Of a DNA stretch of 64,000 nt, positions 1 to 10,748 are shown piece by piece. Location of the stretch: assembly GCA_030620095.1 (NCBI GenBank), contig JAUTXW010003816.1, forward strand, positions 62,001 through 126,000, written 5' to 3'. Every line of letters begins with the position of its first letter. Within the stretch, counting starts at the first letter, position 1. The position numbers were made by a program, and so were the translations under genes. Under the pieces are notes generated by a model that worked only from the letters and a program-made list of their open reading frames with translations, did no database searches and was not told where the DNA came from. This DNA is from Kuschelorhynchus macadamiae (taxonomy: Eukaryota > Arthropoda > Insecta > Coleoptera > Curculionidae).

Positions 1-1160
1 GTTGAAGGCCATCAGCGATGATGAAAGTGGATTTTTTTTAAGGATCAAATCAAAAGTCAATAATTTTTAATAACATTACAGTTTAAATGAAATTTTAAAC
101 AAAATATTTTGTAAAATATTATGCTACACTAATACCACCAAAAAATTATTAAAGCTCAGAACTTAGAAGTACTGTATGATTTCATTTGTTTAAAAAAATG
201 GAATAGTTGAAATTCAAAAGTTAAGAAATTAGAAACTTTTTTGTGTAAAGTGTCTTAGTTACGCCACTTTAAATACAGGTGAAAACAATATTTCAGAAAT
301 GTAACATCTCGGACATATGCTATTACATATTATTTAGCCGATATCTAGTCGGGGCAAGACAAACACCCTGTATACATGAAAGTAATATAGTTTACAAATG
401 AAAATTAAACCAAAAAATGTTTGTATGTCATATAGGTCCTATTTTAGTCTTGTCTTGTTCTATTCTATTTTAGTTTTGTTTTATTCCATTCGCAAAAGCT
501 CCCGAAGCTTTTTTTATCTCTGAGAACACGTAAGCCGAAGGCCAAAGTACTAGGTACCGTAGTTGTTTCAAGTGAAGACAGGAATAGTTTATTGATGCGG
601 AATTTAAAAACTTGGAGATTAGGAAAAGAGGGAGAAAGGCTTTTGATGTCATAACTTTCCATAATCGGGACACTCTGAGAAATAATGAGCGAAGAAAGTG
701 GGAGGTCTTTTCAAATGGACGATGAACGGATGCATGTGGGCCCTATTCTAGTATCTCCTTGGCAGGAATAACTATGAAGGGCATACTGGATGTTAATTCA
801 TCAAAACAGAATTCGTGGTAGTATCTGTAAAACAGAAACAAATTGCCCACAATTCGACGAAACTGTAGTGATGTAAGCTTTGATGTTTCGATCATCAAAC
901 AGGCGAATAGCTCTTTCTTGAACAGAGTCAAGGATATGTGCGAGCACTACTCAAGGCTGGTCCTGATTTGCGAAGTATAAAGGATATACAATTTGGCAGG
1001 AGAAAACTATTTTCGAGCTCGAAAAAGGAAACCCAGTTCTTCGTGGCTGCTGTTGCAACTGAGGTGATGTGATTAAGTCAGCAAAGATCTTTCTAAAAAG
1101 TGGTATCAATTAGGCAATGGCGTGTTTGGTTGAACCCTGTGGAACGGTTGCGTTCATCTG
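1..1160. other. AT-rich stretch, nothing firm
   Basis: No gene can be supported. Short open frames on both strands around 465-930 have no recognisable domain, and reading the plus strand there gives several stops. The tract 480-1,160 is less AT-rich than its surroundings and could be an old, unrecognisable coding relic; I cannot name it. Confidence 0.4.
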
Positions 1161-1167
1161 GTGAAAG

Positions 1168-1416
1168 TTTGATGATTGGAAAGAAAACTGGCAATCTAAA
1201 TACAAAGTTTTGGAGGAGATCATAGGCAGACAGTTTGTTAAGAACTGCATCATTCGAGACTTTCGATATGTCGAGGGCAATAATTTAGGCTTCTCCGTGG
1301 AATTCGTTCGTATTCCAATTATAGATTACGAAGGTAAAAAGATCTGCTGTGGATCTTTGGTGGCAGAAGCAGTATTGCCTGTGGTGGACAAGTGTTTACT
1401 TTTCGAGGTAATTTAA
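1168..1416 (+). pseudogene. Tentative EcKL (CHK kinase-like) N-terminal fragment
   Basis: An open frame of about 80 codons runs from just after a stop near 1,155 to a stop at 1,416. It reads with the spacing of the N-terminal lobe of some insect ecdysteroid-kinase-like proteins: an aromatic-rich start (DWKENW), then LEEIIGRQF, an IRDFR segment, GNNLGFS, and a strand ending in a VLPVVDK-like stretch where the family has the lysine-bearing strand. There is no clear ATG, no downstream HGD or DFQ motif within reach, and the frame closes soon after, so it is either one exon of a gene whose other exons were not found or, more likely, a pseudogene piece. Similarity is judged by eye and is weak. The intact EcKL at 39.7 kb is the obvious relative. 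Alternative: a chance open frame. Confidence 0.3.
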
Positions 1417-2600
1417 AAGATCGATATTAATATGCTTCTCTATTTACTTACTAATAATTGCGATGAGGGATATAGGTATGTAGTTAGAGGGGAGATTTTT
1501 GGTTCTCTTTTTGGAAATAGGTTGTACACGGCAGATTTCCAGATTTTGGGAAAAACGCACGTGTCATAGGACACTTGGTATAACCTGGTAAGGATAGAGG
1601 CTAATTTAGAAGTAATTTATTTGAATGATTGCACCGACGCAACTGCCATGTTTAATCGACTCAAGTGTAAACAATGTGACGTGAATATACGTTACTGCAA
1701 TTACGACGTTCGCAGTCCTAGAAATTGCAAATGTGAAATATTTTGCGTGAGATTCAAATAAAGTCCCTTCTGAACATTGTTTTCTAATTTCCTAATTTAT
1801 GGGATTACGCAAAAGGGTCTAAAGCTAAAGCGGTGATAAAGCATTGGCGTGCTGGGATATTTTCCATTTTTACCCAACATAGATATGTTTTTTATTCTCG
1901 GAACATACAACAAACGCTTTATGGGGCTTTCAATGAACTTTTTCTTTGTGTGTATCGACAATAGCAGAGTAAATCTTTTTAGTTCTTAAAATATATACCA
2001 AATTGAATAAAATTACGTTACTAAATAATCCAAAATAGTAAACAAAGATATTAAAGAATATCTGTATATGAATTTACGTGCTGATGAATATTGCAATCAA
2101 AATATGATATGCTATTTGACATGTAAACAAAAAAATTCCTCTAAACTAACTGGCGTAAACAAATAAATCTTAGAACAGTAACGTAGGAAAACAAATTATC
2201 TTATCAGATTGCCAGAAACACATCACTTAGATTTTACTTTTGTTTAGCTGTTTTATTCGATTGTTTGACCCAGCCTTCGAGTCACAGCATTCTAAACATA
2301 ACAACTGTATGTCAAAGTGAATTTTATGTATAAAACAGTAATCATATGATAATACATTACAATCTGAATTTTGAAGGAGCATTAAATTTGCTTTATCCAA
2401 AATAAAGTAAATTCAGACAAAGTTCTAATTTTGTGCTTTTGCTTTCGGCTGCTAGTGACAAGAAATTTCTAAAACTAGTATTATTTCTGATACTTAGATA
2501 TCAGTGGTTAAATGTAAGAGTGAATAGAGTATAAAAGAGTGTTTTAAATTATAATATAGATTAACATGATTTAAATCTCACAGCGGGTATAATACTTAAA
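1417..2600. other. AT-rich intergenic stretch
   Basis: No gene, RNA or recognisable repeat was found. Stops are frequent in all frames and composition is AT-rich. Confidence 0.5.
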
Positions 2601-2604
2601 AACT

Positions 2605-2725
2605 GAAAAAGTGTCTCATTCTGAGGAACTTCTCTCTTGGAGTTTTTCATATAAAGTGAATGACCGGGGTTTAAAGTCATCTTAAGGCTACCAAAATTGA
2701 CTCGAATTTTTATTAAAGTAAGCAT
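2605..2725 (-). repeat. Inverted single copy of the 142-bp repeat
   Basis: Read on the minus strand this segment matches the unit of the array at 3.03-3.26 and 6.13-7.10 kb: a TGACTTTAAACC block, GGTCATTCACTTTATATGAAAAA, then GAGAGAAGT followed by CCTCA. It is the only copy in the opposite orientation. Confidence 0.6.
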
Positions 2726-3029
2726 CTAATCATATAAAAGTTACTAAAATACCTACATTTAGTAATCGAGTTTTTAAACGTTTCGGCAATATTTAGTAAA
2801 AGTTAAGAAGCAGTTTCTAATATATATCTACATGATTTCTTAGACTTTTTCTAATACGTAGATTGTTCTGTAAAATATTAACACTGTAAGTGTTGCTGAC
2901 TTCTTCATCCTCTTCTAATCTTGTGTAAGCATTTTCTGTTTAATACAATAATTTTCTCATAAGCGAGGAGGAAATCTTAAGACATACGATTTGTATTATA
3001 TGTTTTATCTCTTTTACTTAGTGTTATCC

Positions 3030-3262
3030 CCTTTAAATGAAAAATTAGAAGAAGGAAGTGCATTACTAAGGGGCTAGAAAGCTAATCTTAGGCTATGTTA
3101 TGTTCCTTATTTTAATAAAGATTCGGGTTAATTTTGGTAGCTCTAGGATATTTTTAAATCCACAGTCATTCACTATATATAAAACATCACTTGAGGGAAG
3201 TGCTACAATCTGGGGATAGAAAGTTAATACAAAATCATTTTATGCTGATTGCTTTAGTAAAC
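3030..3262 (+). repeat. Left part of the ~142-bp tandem array
   Basis: About one and a half units. Each unit contains GAAAAATTGCAAGAGGGAAGT, then CTCAATCTGAGGGGCTAGAAA, a GCTTTAGTGAAGATTT block, and TTTAGGATGACTTTAAACC before CAGTCATTCACT. The array is interrupted at 3,263-3,267 by the transposon ending at 6,127 and resumes at 6,128 in the same unit phase. Units differ by many substitutions, so the array is old. No open frame is conserved between units. Confidence 0.8.
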
Positions 3263-3267
3263 AATTT

Positions 3268-3300
3268 GAAGACCTTGGTGCAAAAACCGGACAAGTCCAT
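3268..3300 (+). repeat. Left terminal inverted repeat
   Basis: Outer end of the transposon, paired with 6,095-6,127. It contains GGTGCAAAAACCGG followed by ACAAGTCC. An inverted internal copy lies at about 3,466-3,489 (GACGTCCGGTTTTTGCACC). Confidence 0.85.
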
Positions 3301-3580
3301 ATTTTATAACTTTTGGATAATTGAGAAAAACATTATATTTTTGGATTTTTATGGCAAAGAGATAGCATACAAGGTTTTTATTGTAGGCATATAGAATAAC
3401 GTTGATAAGGAAATTTAAAAAAACAATATAATTAAAAACCACAGGATCTAGAGGTTTTCGAAAATATGGACGTCCGGTTTTTGCACCAAAAAAATATATA
3501 AAAAAACATTTTAAATATTACCTTGTAACTTTTAAGGTTTTTATTTCATAAACTGATTACAAAAATAAAAAAAACTAAAC

Positions 3581-5783
3581 CTAAATAAATGATGAATCAG
3601 ACTCATAAGCTCGATCTTCAACTATTTCGTCTTCACGTGGCAGTTCAACAGGCGTCTCTTTAAAAATGTGTTTATAGTACCATTGATCTGCGGCTGGTAC
3701 ATATTTTTCTACGAGGGTTTTAACGTCTTGGGACTTTTTGTCATTGATTGGTAAAGGATACACTTGGATTATTTTGGATGTTGGTAGTGACAAAACAGTA
3801 GTTTTTCCAGATTTTAATGCCGAAAATTTAGTAAACAATGGCATCCCCGTAGCAAGGCTGCATTCAACAAAGTTAGATCCTTTCTGATATTTAAATATCC
3901 TGTAAGTTGAAATAAGAAATTTGGATTTGTCTGTGCTTGAAAAAGTCGTTTTAAATATTGGTTTTAAATGGTTTGTGAAGTCTCTAATCATCTCCTGATT
4001 TACTTCTACTACACGAAATTTTTTGGATGTTTTGCGCACTAAATCCTTCCATTCTTCTGGAACATGTACTCTTTCCTTCTTTCTCTTCTCCTTTTCGATC
4101 AGACCGAAAGAACGGTCGCATGGCAAAAAACTGTGGCCGGGTTCTGGATATTGGTGCATAACTTCATTAATCCGATTATTTGTATTGACTAACGTATAAA
4201 GGTACTTCACCATGGTGTGATTTTTATTTTGAGCGAAGGCGTTATCAGAAAACAAGTACAGTTTTGTTACAGTATCGGGCAGAAAGTTCTCAATGTAATG
4301 TTGTAGGAAACTGATTACCTCATTGCTGCCCTTCTTTGAAGTAACCTCATCAAACATATAAAAGGTAGACAAACCTGATTTTCCAGAATATACACAGAAG
4401 TTGTACAACCATAGTTGGCGTTTATAAAAAACATCCCCGGCAGGAACGTGTGGCAACGGTAGATTTTGCTGGAAATCAAAACAAAGCGTTTCTATAGTGT
4501 CATCCGTTTTAGCTAGGGCGTTTTTTTCTTTTAAGGCAGTGTAAAATGTCTCAGCTTTTTTTATGTGAAGTTGTTTCTCTGTTTGTAAAACTTTTTTTGT
4601 GTTAACATCCTGTTCAGCTTGAATGGTATTTTGTAGTCTGTCACATGTTTGACAGGTATCAGACCTGGGCGACCCGAAACTTATGTTGTGGTTTGTACAA
4701 AAGCGGCGATAATAAAAATCGTATGTAACTCGGGGTTTACACCTGTTCATTTCGTTTTAGTTTTTGAAAAATATCTGTTTCATATTTTTCTAGATATAGC
4801 GAATGCATTTTTGAAACATTAAGTTCAGATGGTAAGTAAGACCTTCCTTCATTTTTTTCTCGGCTGTAGTGTGAAGAACGACGGGGAAAACTTTTAATGT
4901 GATCGTCAATAGTGCGAACAATATTTTCTGGCACCTTATTAGGCCTGGATGAATGCTTACCCCTCATATCTGGTGGGGCTGAAGTTTTGTTTCTTAGAAC
5001 AGTGGCTATACGGACCACTCGATGTTTCGTGATACCATGAATGGCACAAAGGGCTGTCCTACATACGATAAATTCAATACCATCGACACGAACCTGTAAA
5101 GAAAATGAAAATAAAAATACCTAATACATATAAGTAAAAATAACATCTTATAAATAAATAATAATTTAAAAAATAAATAATCTTACCTTGTATGATAGAG
5201 TAACCGACTTTTCTCTACCCCCTCCAGATCTTATTCTCTTTCTTGCAACACTTTTTACATTAATCAAGCCGGCTAAATAAATGTCTTGCTTTTCCTTGTC
5301 TGCTAACTCATTAAATTGCTGCAGAATCTTATTTCTTTGCTGCTCACTTGTATTTACGAAACATTTGCGTCGGCATTCACAATCTTTTCCCACTTTTCTT
5401 TTAGGCATTACTTTCTTACTTTTTGCTGTCACATACTCTTCCCCCTTTGCCATTTTTGACTTTCTAATATTTCTTTGCCAGGTTTTCTCCTTCCTTATCC
5501 TTTTTTTACCCTTTGGTGTTTTATTATCTGCATTACCAGCCACATTTATAGAACCTTTTTTTCTTTCATTTGATGGTATTTGCTTTCTTTCCTTTATTTT
5601 GTCTAGACCACTAGTGCTAGGCATGTTTTCATCACTACACTCACTGCCAGATGGTATTTGATTTAACGTTATTTTCTTTATTTTGTTTAAACCACTTGTG
5701 CTAGGCCTATTTTCATCACTAGGATCATACTCACTGCCAGAAGACTGAAACGGTTCTGACGCGTAGGACTCGGAGGACGACAT
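3581..5783 (-). pseudogene. Transposon-encoded DUF7869-like protein, two exons, one frameshift
   Basis: Exon 1 runs 5,783 to 5,187 (199 codons) and starts at the first ATG of the frame. A GTAAG donor follows at 5,186 and a pyrimidine-rich CAG acceptor precedes 5,093, so the intron is 93 bp and phase 0. Exon 2 reads from 5,093, with one frame ending at 4,737 and the next opening at about 4,750: a single +1 frame change near 4,740-4,750 separates them, and the second frame stays open for 389 codons to a stop at 3,581. Order of parts: Ser-rich and basic N-terminus; CECRRKC cysteine cluster; a conserved ALCAIHGI segment; a CQTC zinc-type pair; then a C-terminal domain with DFQQNLPLP and LFSDNAFAQNKNH, which look like acidic-residue motifs of a DDE/RNase-H-like fold. 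Proteins of this layout occur in many insect genomes and I take them for transposases; the catalytic role is inference. Apart from the frameshift it appears full length, about 700 residues. Confidence 0.7.
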
Positions 5784-6094
5784 CGTATCAAATAATTAAA
5801 CAAAGCGTACGCCTCCCAATAAATCACAGCAGGCACTAAATCGACAACGACACCGCCAACCGCAACTGCTCGGCTAATTCCCCCACTCAGACAAGTCCAA
5901 ATCAACGCAAACAATTGGTGTAAAAACCGGACAAGTCCTGGACTTGGCTGTTTCTTGCACCCAAAAATGCCGCGGACAAGTCCCAAAGATGTATAACTAC
6001 GTTATTTTTCTTTGGACTTGGCTGATTCTTGTACCAATCGATCGGCGATATTTTAATGTATATTTTTCTACGGAAAACGCCATTTCGACAAAAA

Positions 6095-6127
6095 ATGGAC
6101 TTGTCCGGTTTTTGCACCGAGGTCTTC
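6095..6127 (-). repeat. Right terminal inverted repeat
   Basis: Outer end of the transposon, matching 3,268-3,300 in inverted orientation with one mismatch. A second, oppositely pointing copy lies at about 5,914-5,938, and further AAGTCC half-motifs occur at about 5,890, 5,972 and 6,013. These look like subterminal binding sites for the element's own protein (inference). Confidence 0.85.
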
Positions 6128-6129
6128 AA

Positions 6130-7105
6130 TTTCAGTTCATTTTGCTAGCTTTAAATTGACTTTAAACCTCCGGTTATTCACTTTTTATGAAAAATTGCAG
6201 GGAGGAAGGCCTCAATCTGAGGCGCTAGAAAACTGATTCTAGGCAATTGTTTGCTGCTCGACTAGGTAAAGATTTTAGTCAACTTTGGTAACTTTAGGAT
6301 AACTTTAAATGCCCAGTCATTCACATTATATGAAAAATTTCAAATGTGAAATGCCTCAACTTGTGGGGCTAGAAAGTTGATATTCGGCTATTTAATGCTG
6401 CTTGCTTTAGCAAAGATTTTAGTCAATTTTGATGGCTTTAGGACGACTTTAAAACTCCCGCTTTATGTGAAAAATTGCAAGAGGGAAGTGCCTCAATCTG
6501 TGGGGCTAGAAAATTGATACTGAACAATTTTATGCTATTTGGTTAAGTGAAGATTTATGTCAATTTTGGTGGAGTTAGGATGACTTTAAACCGCAGTCAT
6601 TCACTCATTATGAAAAATAAGTGTAAGTAAGTGCCTTAATCTGAGGAGCTAGAAAATGGCTACTGGTCAGTTGTATGATGTGTGCTTTAGTGAAGATTAA
6701 GTCAATTTTAGTCTTTAGGATAACTTTAAACGCCCAGTCATTCAATTTTTTTTTTGCAAAATTGCAAAAGGGGAGTACTTCTATCTGAGGGGCAAGAAAG
6801 TTGATACTGGTCTATTTTGTTCTGTTTGCTTTAGCGAAAATCTAAGCCAATTTTAGTAGCTTTAGGATGACTTTAAACCTCTGGTCTTTTTATAAAAAAT
6901 TGCGAGAGAGAAGTTTCTCAATCTGAAAGGGTAAAATGTTGGTACTGATCCATTTTACGCTGTTGGCTTTAGTGAAGATTTCAGTTAATTTTAGTAGCTT
7001 TGGGATGGCTTCAAACCTCCGGTCATTCACTTTTTATAAAAAATTGCAAGAGCGAAGTGCCTTAATCTGAGGGACTAGAAAATTGATATTTAGCCGTTTT
7101 ATTTA
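6130..7105 (+). repeat. Right part of the ~142-bp tandem array (about 7 units)
   Basis: Unit starts, judged by the AAAAATTGC-like block before the CTCAATCTGAGG block, lie near 6,190, 6,335, 6,472, 6,611, 6,757, 6,895 and 7,037, giving spacings of about 138-146 bp. The array stops just before the errantivirus relic. It continues the segment at 3,030-3,262 across the transposon. Confidence 0.8.
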
Positions 7106-7206
7106 ACTACTTTATTTGTATTTCGAATACTTTTACAATTATTTGAAATTAAAGTTGTAATTGGGGTACTAAAAATTATTTCAAGTACCAATACATTTAG
7201 GAAAAT

Positions 7207-7677
7207 ATGACAAATACATTTCAAATTATAGTTAGTTCTGAAAATGTGTACTATCCTTATGACCAAAGTAATACTTTTAAAATTTTAATAGAAACTGGCG
7301 CAGGTATTTCTATATTTAAACTCAAAACATGCGAAAATAATTCAATAAGATTTTCTGAAAATATTACAGTAAAAGGTATTACGAATGTAAACATTTTAAT
7401 TAGAGAGTCAGTTTTAATCTTATTTACGTTTAATAACACACATAAAGTTTTTATCTGCGACAGTGACATTAAATTCAACAGATTGCTAGGTTCAGACTTC
7501 CTTGAACGTTATAATTGCACTGTTGATTTAAAAAATAAAAAACTTTTCACAAATTTAAAAATCATACAACTGCATAAAGTAGAGTCAGCAAGTCGTATTA
7601 CCAACGAGATAGGACATAAAGAATTAATATTGAACCTCGGACAGAAAAAAATTGTAAATTTAAAACAAATAAATTAA
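7207..7677 (+). pseudogene. Retroviral-type aspartic protease remnant
   Basis: A 156-codon frame has the protease strand LIETGAGIS near residues 28-36. The usual catalytic triad is D-T/S-G; here the aspartate is replaced by glutamate, so the catalytic residue is lost. Further on, LLGSDFLERY corresponds to the conserved ILG-xD-FL motif late in gypsy proteases. The frame closes at 7,677 and the pol reading continues in another frame from about 7,680 to 8,000. Confidence 0.7.
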
Positions 7678-7682
7678 AAAAT

Positions 7683-8598
7683 ACTGAAGCACCTCTATTA
7701 TCTCAAGAAATAAATAAAGTCAGAATTCCAAATACCATAGTACAGATAAATGAAAATGATGAATTTTATACATCAGTTTTAAATGTAAATATGATTTTAA
7801 AAACAATAGAATTTTCTAACTTAAATTTCGAAACTTTTATAAAAAATAATTTACCTCTTCAAATGTGTAATAAAGAAAATCAATCAGCTGACCTTTACAA
7901 GCACACTCCATTCATACGAAAGACAATAGACCTATATATATACAAAGTATTATAGATATCCTTATATCTACAAAGAAGAAGCAAAAACCCAAATTCACAA
8001 GATTCTAGACCAAAGAATTATACAGATATTGATTTTCTCATGGTCAACTCCAGTATGGGTTGTACCAAAAAAACTAGATTCCTCTGTAAAACACAAATAT
8101 AGGGTTGTGATCGATTTCCGTCACCTAAATGAACTTTGTACACAAAAATGCTATATTTTATCAAATCTCGCTGATATTATTGTCCAATTAGGACACTGCC
8201 AATATTTTACAGCACTAGATTTGGCCTCAGGCTTTCATCAAATTGAAAGTGACCCAAAGGATGTCAAAAAACAGCATTCTCCGTAGAAAATGGACATTAC
8301 GAATTTCTTAGGATGCCGGTTGGATTTGGACAACATACTTATGGGTATACAAAAAGAAAGATGTGCGGTTTACATGGACGACATCATAATTTGCAGCCGT
8401 ACAATTCACGAGCACCTTTCTAGATTAAAAGTAGTATTTTCCAGATTACGAAAGGCAAACTTAAAATTACAACCTGATAAGTGTGAATTCATGAGAAAAG
8501 AAGTAGCTTATTTGGGACATTTAATTACACGAGATGGAATAAAACAAAATCCGGCAAAAATTCAAGCAATTCAAAACTGTCCAATTCCGAAAAACTAA
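7683..8598 (+). pseudogene. Reverse transcriptase remnant
   Basis: Three frame segments together cover the RT. The 8,029-8,286 segment has WVVPKK, YRVVIDFRHLN and FTALDLASGFHQI (first catalytic Asp kept). The segment from 8,290 has CAVYMDDIIICSR (the YxDD box intact) and then VFSRLRKANLKLQPDKCEF and YLGHLITRDG, the RT thumb region. Between the two, the stretch that normally carries the PFGL segment is shortened around 8,290-8,350 and frames change. The 7,683-8,028 part is an N-terminal linker with stops. Confidence 0.8.
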
Positions 8599-9210
8599 AA
8601 AATCATTTTTAGGACTGAACGGTTATTACCGAAGATTAAATTTGTTTCAAATTATGTTAAAATTTCTAAACCTCTAACAAATCTTTTAAAAAAAGGAAAC
8701 AACATTTCATTTTGATATTAATATCAAATTTCGAAGAACCTTTTGTGCTAACAACAGATGCTTCGTTGTATGCAGTTGGAGCAATTTTATCACAAGGACC
8801 TATAGACAAGGACCTCCAATAGCATATGCATCAAGAACTCTTTGCTCTTCAGAAAGCAGATATAGTGTAATTGCAGTGTAATAGCAGACCAACTAGATGG
8901 AGACTAAAACCAGAAGAATACAAGTATGAAATTATATATAAACCTGGAAAACTTAGTTGGTACAAAATTAGACCAACCAAGCACAAACAAGATAGATTCA
9001 GTAAAAGAAGAAAGTGACGAAGATCCACATAATCCCGAACTTGACTTAGGAAATGAGTTTCAGAGATTTATAACATTCTATCAAACAGAATCATTAATAG
9101 ACTACTCTAAAATACAATATTCTAATAATCAACTCTTAGATAAAGATCATAAAAAGATAATAAAGTTTTTCCAACAAAATAGATTACAAGAATACATTAT
9201 AAAATTATAG
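8599..9210 (+). pseudogene. RNase H and connection-domain remnant
   Basis: TTDASLYAVGAILSQG (about 8,752-8,800) is the first strand of the gypsy RNase H with its first catalytic Asp. The centre of the domain is missing: within about 120 bases the reading passes to RWRLKPEEYKYEIIYKPGK (from about 8,898), normally some 60-70 residues further on. The frame from 8,926 to 9,210 then carries the variable linker before the integrase. Active-site residues in the deleted part are lost. Confidence 0.7.
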
Positions 9211-10690
9211 AAGACATGCCTGAAGGAAAATTCGTATTTGATTATGATCATATTAATATTTTGAATTCAAAAACTATCAAAAAAAGAAGCTACTTTATTA
9301 TTCCTTATTCCCTATATCTTTTTCAAATCAAGAAGCTATCCCTACTTTATTCAAAATTTTAACACCCATGTTTAAAAACCTTGTGTTTTATATTTGCAGA
9401 CAAAGACATAAATTTTGTAATATGCCAAGATATAGTAACCATACCTGACAAAAATCAAATTCCAATAATTCTAGATCGGTAGCGGGTTTAATACAGAAAT
9501 AAAAATTCCTTTTTCTTAAAAAAAGAGCCCACGTTTCGTTCGACTATATATTTAGTCTTCTTCAGGACTAAAAATAAACAAAAAATATTTATTGTTTCTT
9601 TTTCTTATAAAAATAGACTGATGTACACTTTTTTAATACATAACGGTGGCTGAAAAGAAGACTAAATATATAGTCGAAACATCGGCTCTTTTTTTAAGAC
9701 ACAGGGATTTTTATTTCTGTCTTAAACATCTATTCTTAAATTTATTAGGACGTAAAATTTCACATTATAATTGGACAGGTTTAAGTAAAGATGTTGAAAA
9801 TGCGAAATATGCCACAAAACAAAAATATATTGTAAAAATTTAGATAACCCTTTGGTAATTACAGAAACGCCTAATACACCCTTTGAACGACTCATCATGG
9901 ATATTTTGGAAATTCCGGATGGAAACTGCATTTTCACTGTAAAAGATGAATTAACTAAATATATACAAGCCTACCTATTAATGGATAAAACATCAAAATC
10001 AATTGTTAATACACTATTACTGTACTTTCAACATTATGGGACCTCACTTCGCATACGTTGTGATCATGGTAGAGAATTTACTAGTCAATTAATGAAAGAT
10101 TTATGTAACCTCTATAATATTAAACTAACGTTTTCAAGCGTGGATCATCCAAGGTCGAATGGTTGATTCCACGCTACACTATTAGAAATTATAAGGGCTT
10201 TATCTTTAGAAGACCCTAGAGAACACCCCTATCAACTATTACCATACGCATGTATTTTCTATAATAATTCTGTAAACTAGACTCCCGGTTTTACCCCATA
10301 CGAATTAGTTTTCGGACATATCTCAAGTAAGCCACCCGAACTACTTTATAATAAAAAAAAACTAATTTCAAAATATATGGGAGACCTTAATGCAAGAATA
10401 AAATATTACTATCAAATAGCAAGACAACGAACGGATACAAACACAAAAATAAAAGGCTAAAGAAAGATTTGACAAACGTATCTCTAAAAAACAAGATCCA
10501 GATTATAAAATAGGAGACAAAGTTTATATCAAGAAATCTCAAATTAAAGGAAAACTCGAAAATAAATTGAATGGTCCATTTGAAGTTCTTAAAACTCAGC
10601 GATATTGAAAAATTTAGAAACCGAACGTACCACTAAAGTAAACTTTAACCGGATGAAACCCTATTATGACGACATTATAATTAAGCAGAT
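9211..10690 (+). pseudogene. Integrase remnant
   Basis: The N-terminal zinc-finger region is split by an insertion at about 9,488-9,725; after it, frame 9,726-9,843 shows SHYNWTGLSKDVENA, a damaged form of the HHCC domain. The core, 9,852-10,166, reads TPFERLIMDILE (first Asp), then RCDHGREFTS (second Asp) and DHPRSNG, where the third catalytic residue (normally a Glu just after) is followed by a stop. The tail to about 10,690 contains the FNNS/PFELVFGH-like and basic C-terminal stretches in broken frames. Confidence 0.75.
9488..9727. repeat. Inverted-repeat insertion with two hammerhead-like motifs
   Basis: Arms of about 75 bp (9,492-9,566 and the complement of 9,650-9,727) flank about 80 bp of AT-rich DNA. 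Shared arm features are ACAGAAATAAAAAT, TCTTAAAAAAAGAGCC, CGAAAC and GACTAAATATATAGTC. On the minus strand 9,565-9,533 reads CTGAAGA, a perfect GACTA/TAGTC stem, then GAAC and GAAAC; on the plus strand 9,650-9,680 reads CTGAAAAGA, the same stem, then GAAAC. CTGANGA-stem-GAAA is the core of a hammerhead ribozyme, as carried by Penelope-like elements and several short retroelements. The spacing in both arms is imperfect, so activity is doubtful. It interrupts the integrase. Confidence 0.65.
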
Positions 10691-10748
10691 AAAAATTCTA
10701 CAGACGCTCAGTCTGAAATAACAGCTGAATAATGTTTTCCTTCTTTCA

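Larger units (their letters stand above)
3268..6127 (-). mobile_element. DNA transposon with inverted ends and 5-bp target duplication (DUF7869-like)
   Basis: The outer ends match as inverted repeats: 3,266-3,300 and 6,095-6,129 are identical at 34 of 35 positions (core GGTGCAAAAACCGGACAAGT). AATTT flanks both sides (3,263-3,267 and 6,128-6,132), consistent with a 5-bp target duplication, although TT/AA next to the ends makes the exact border ambiguous by two bases. The insertion splits one unit of the ~142-bp array, and joining the flanks restores the unit's phase, which supports the borders independently. One gene is carried, on the minus strand. The element is young enough to keep its ends but has one frameshift. 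The superfamily is not certain. Confidence 0.85.

Noticed and set aside
465..931. Overlapping minus-strand frames of 62-67 codons
   Set aside because: No domain and two frames open on the same stretch. An old relic is possible but cannot be supported.
5281..5661. 126-codon plus-strand frame opposite the transposon gene
   Set aside because: It is the antisense shadow of a Lys- and Arg-rich exon, giving Phe- and Leu-rich translation.
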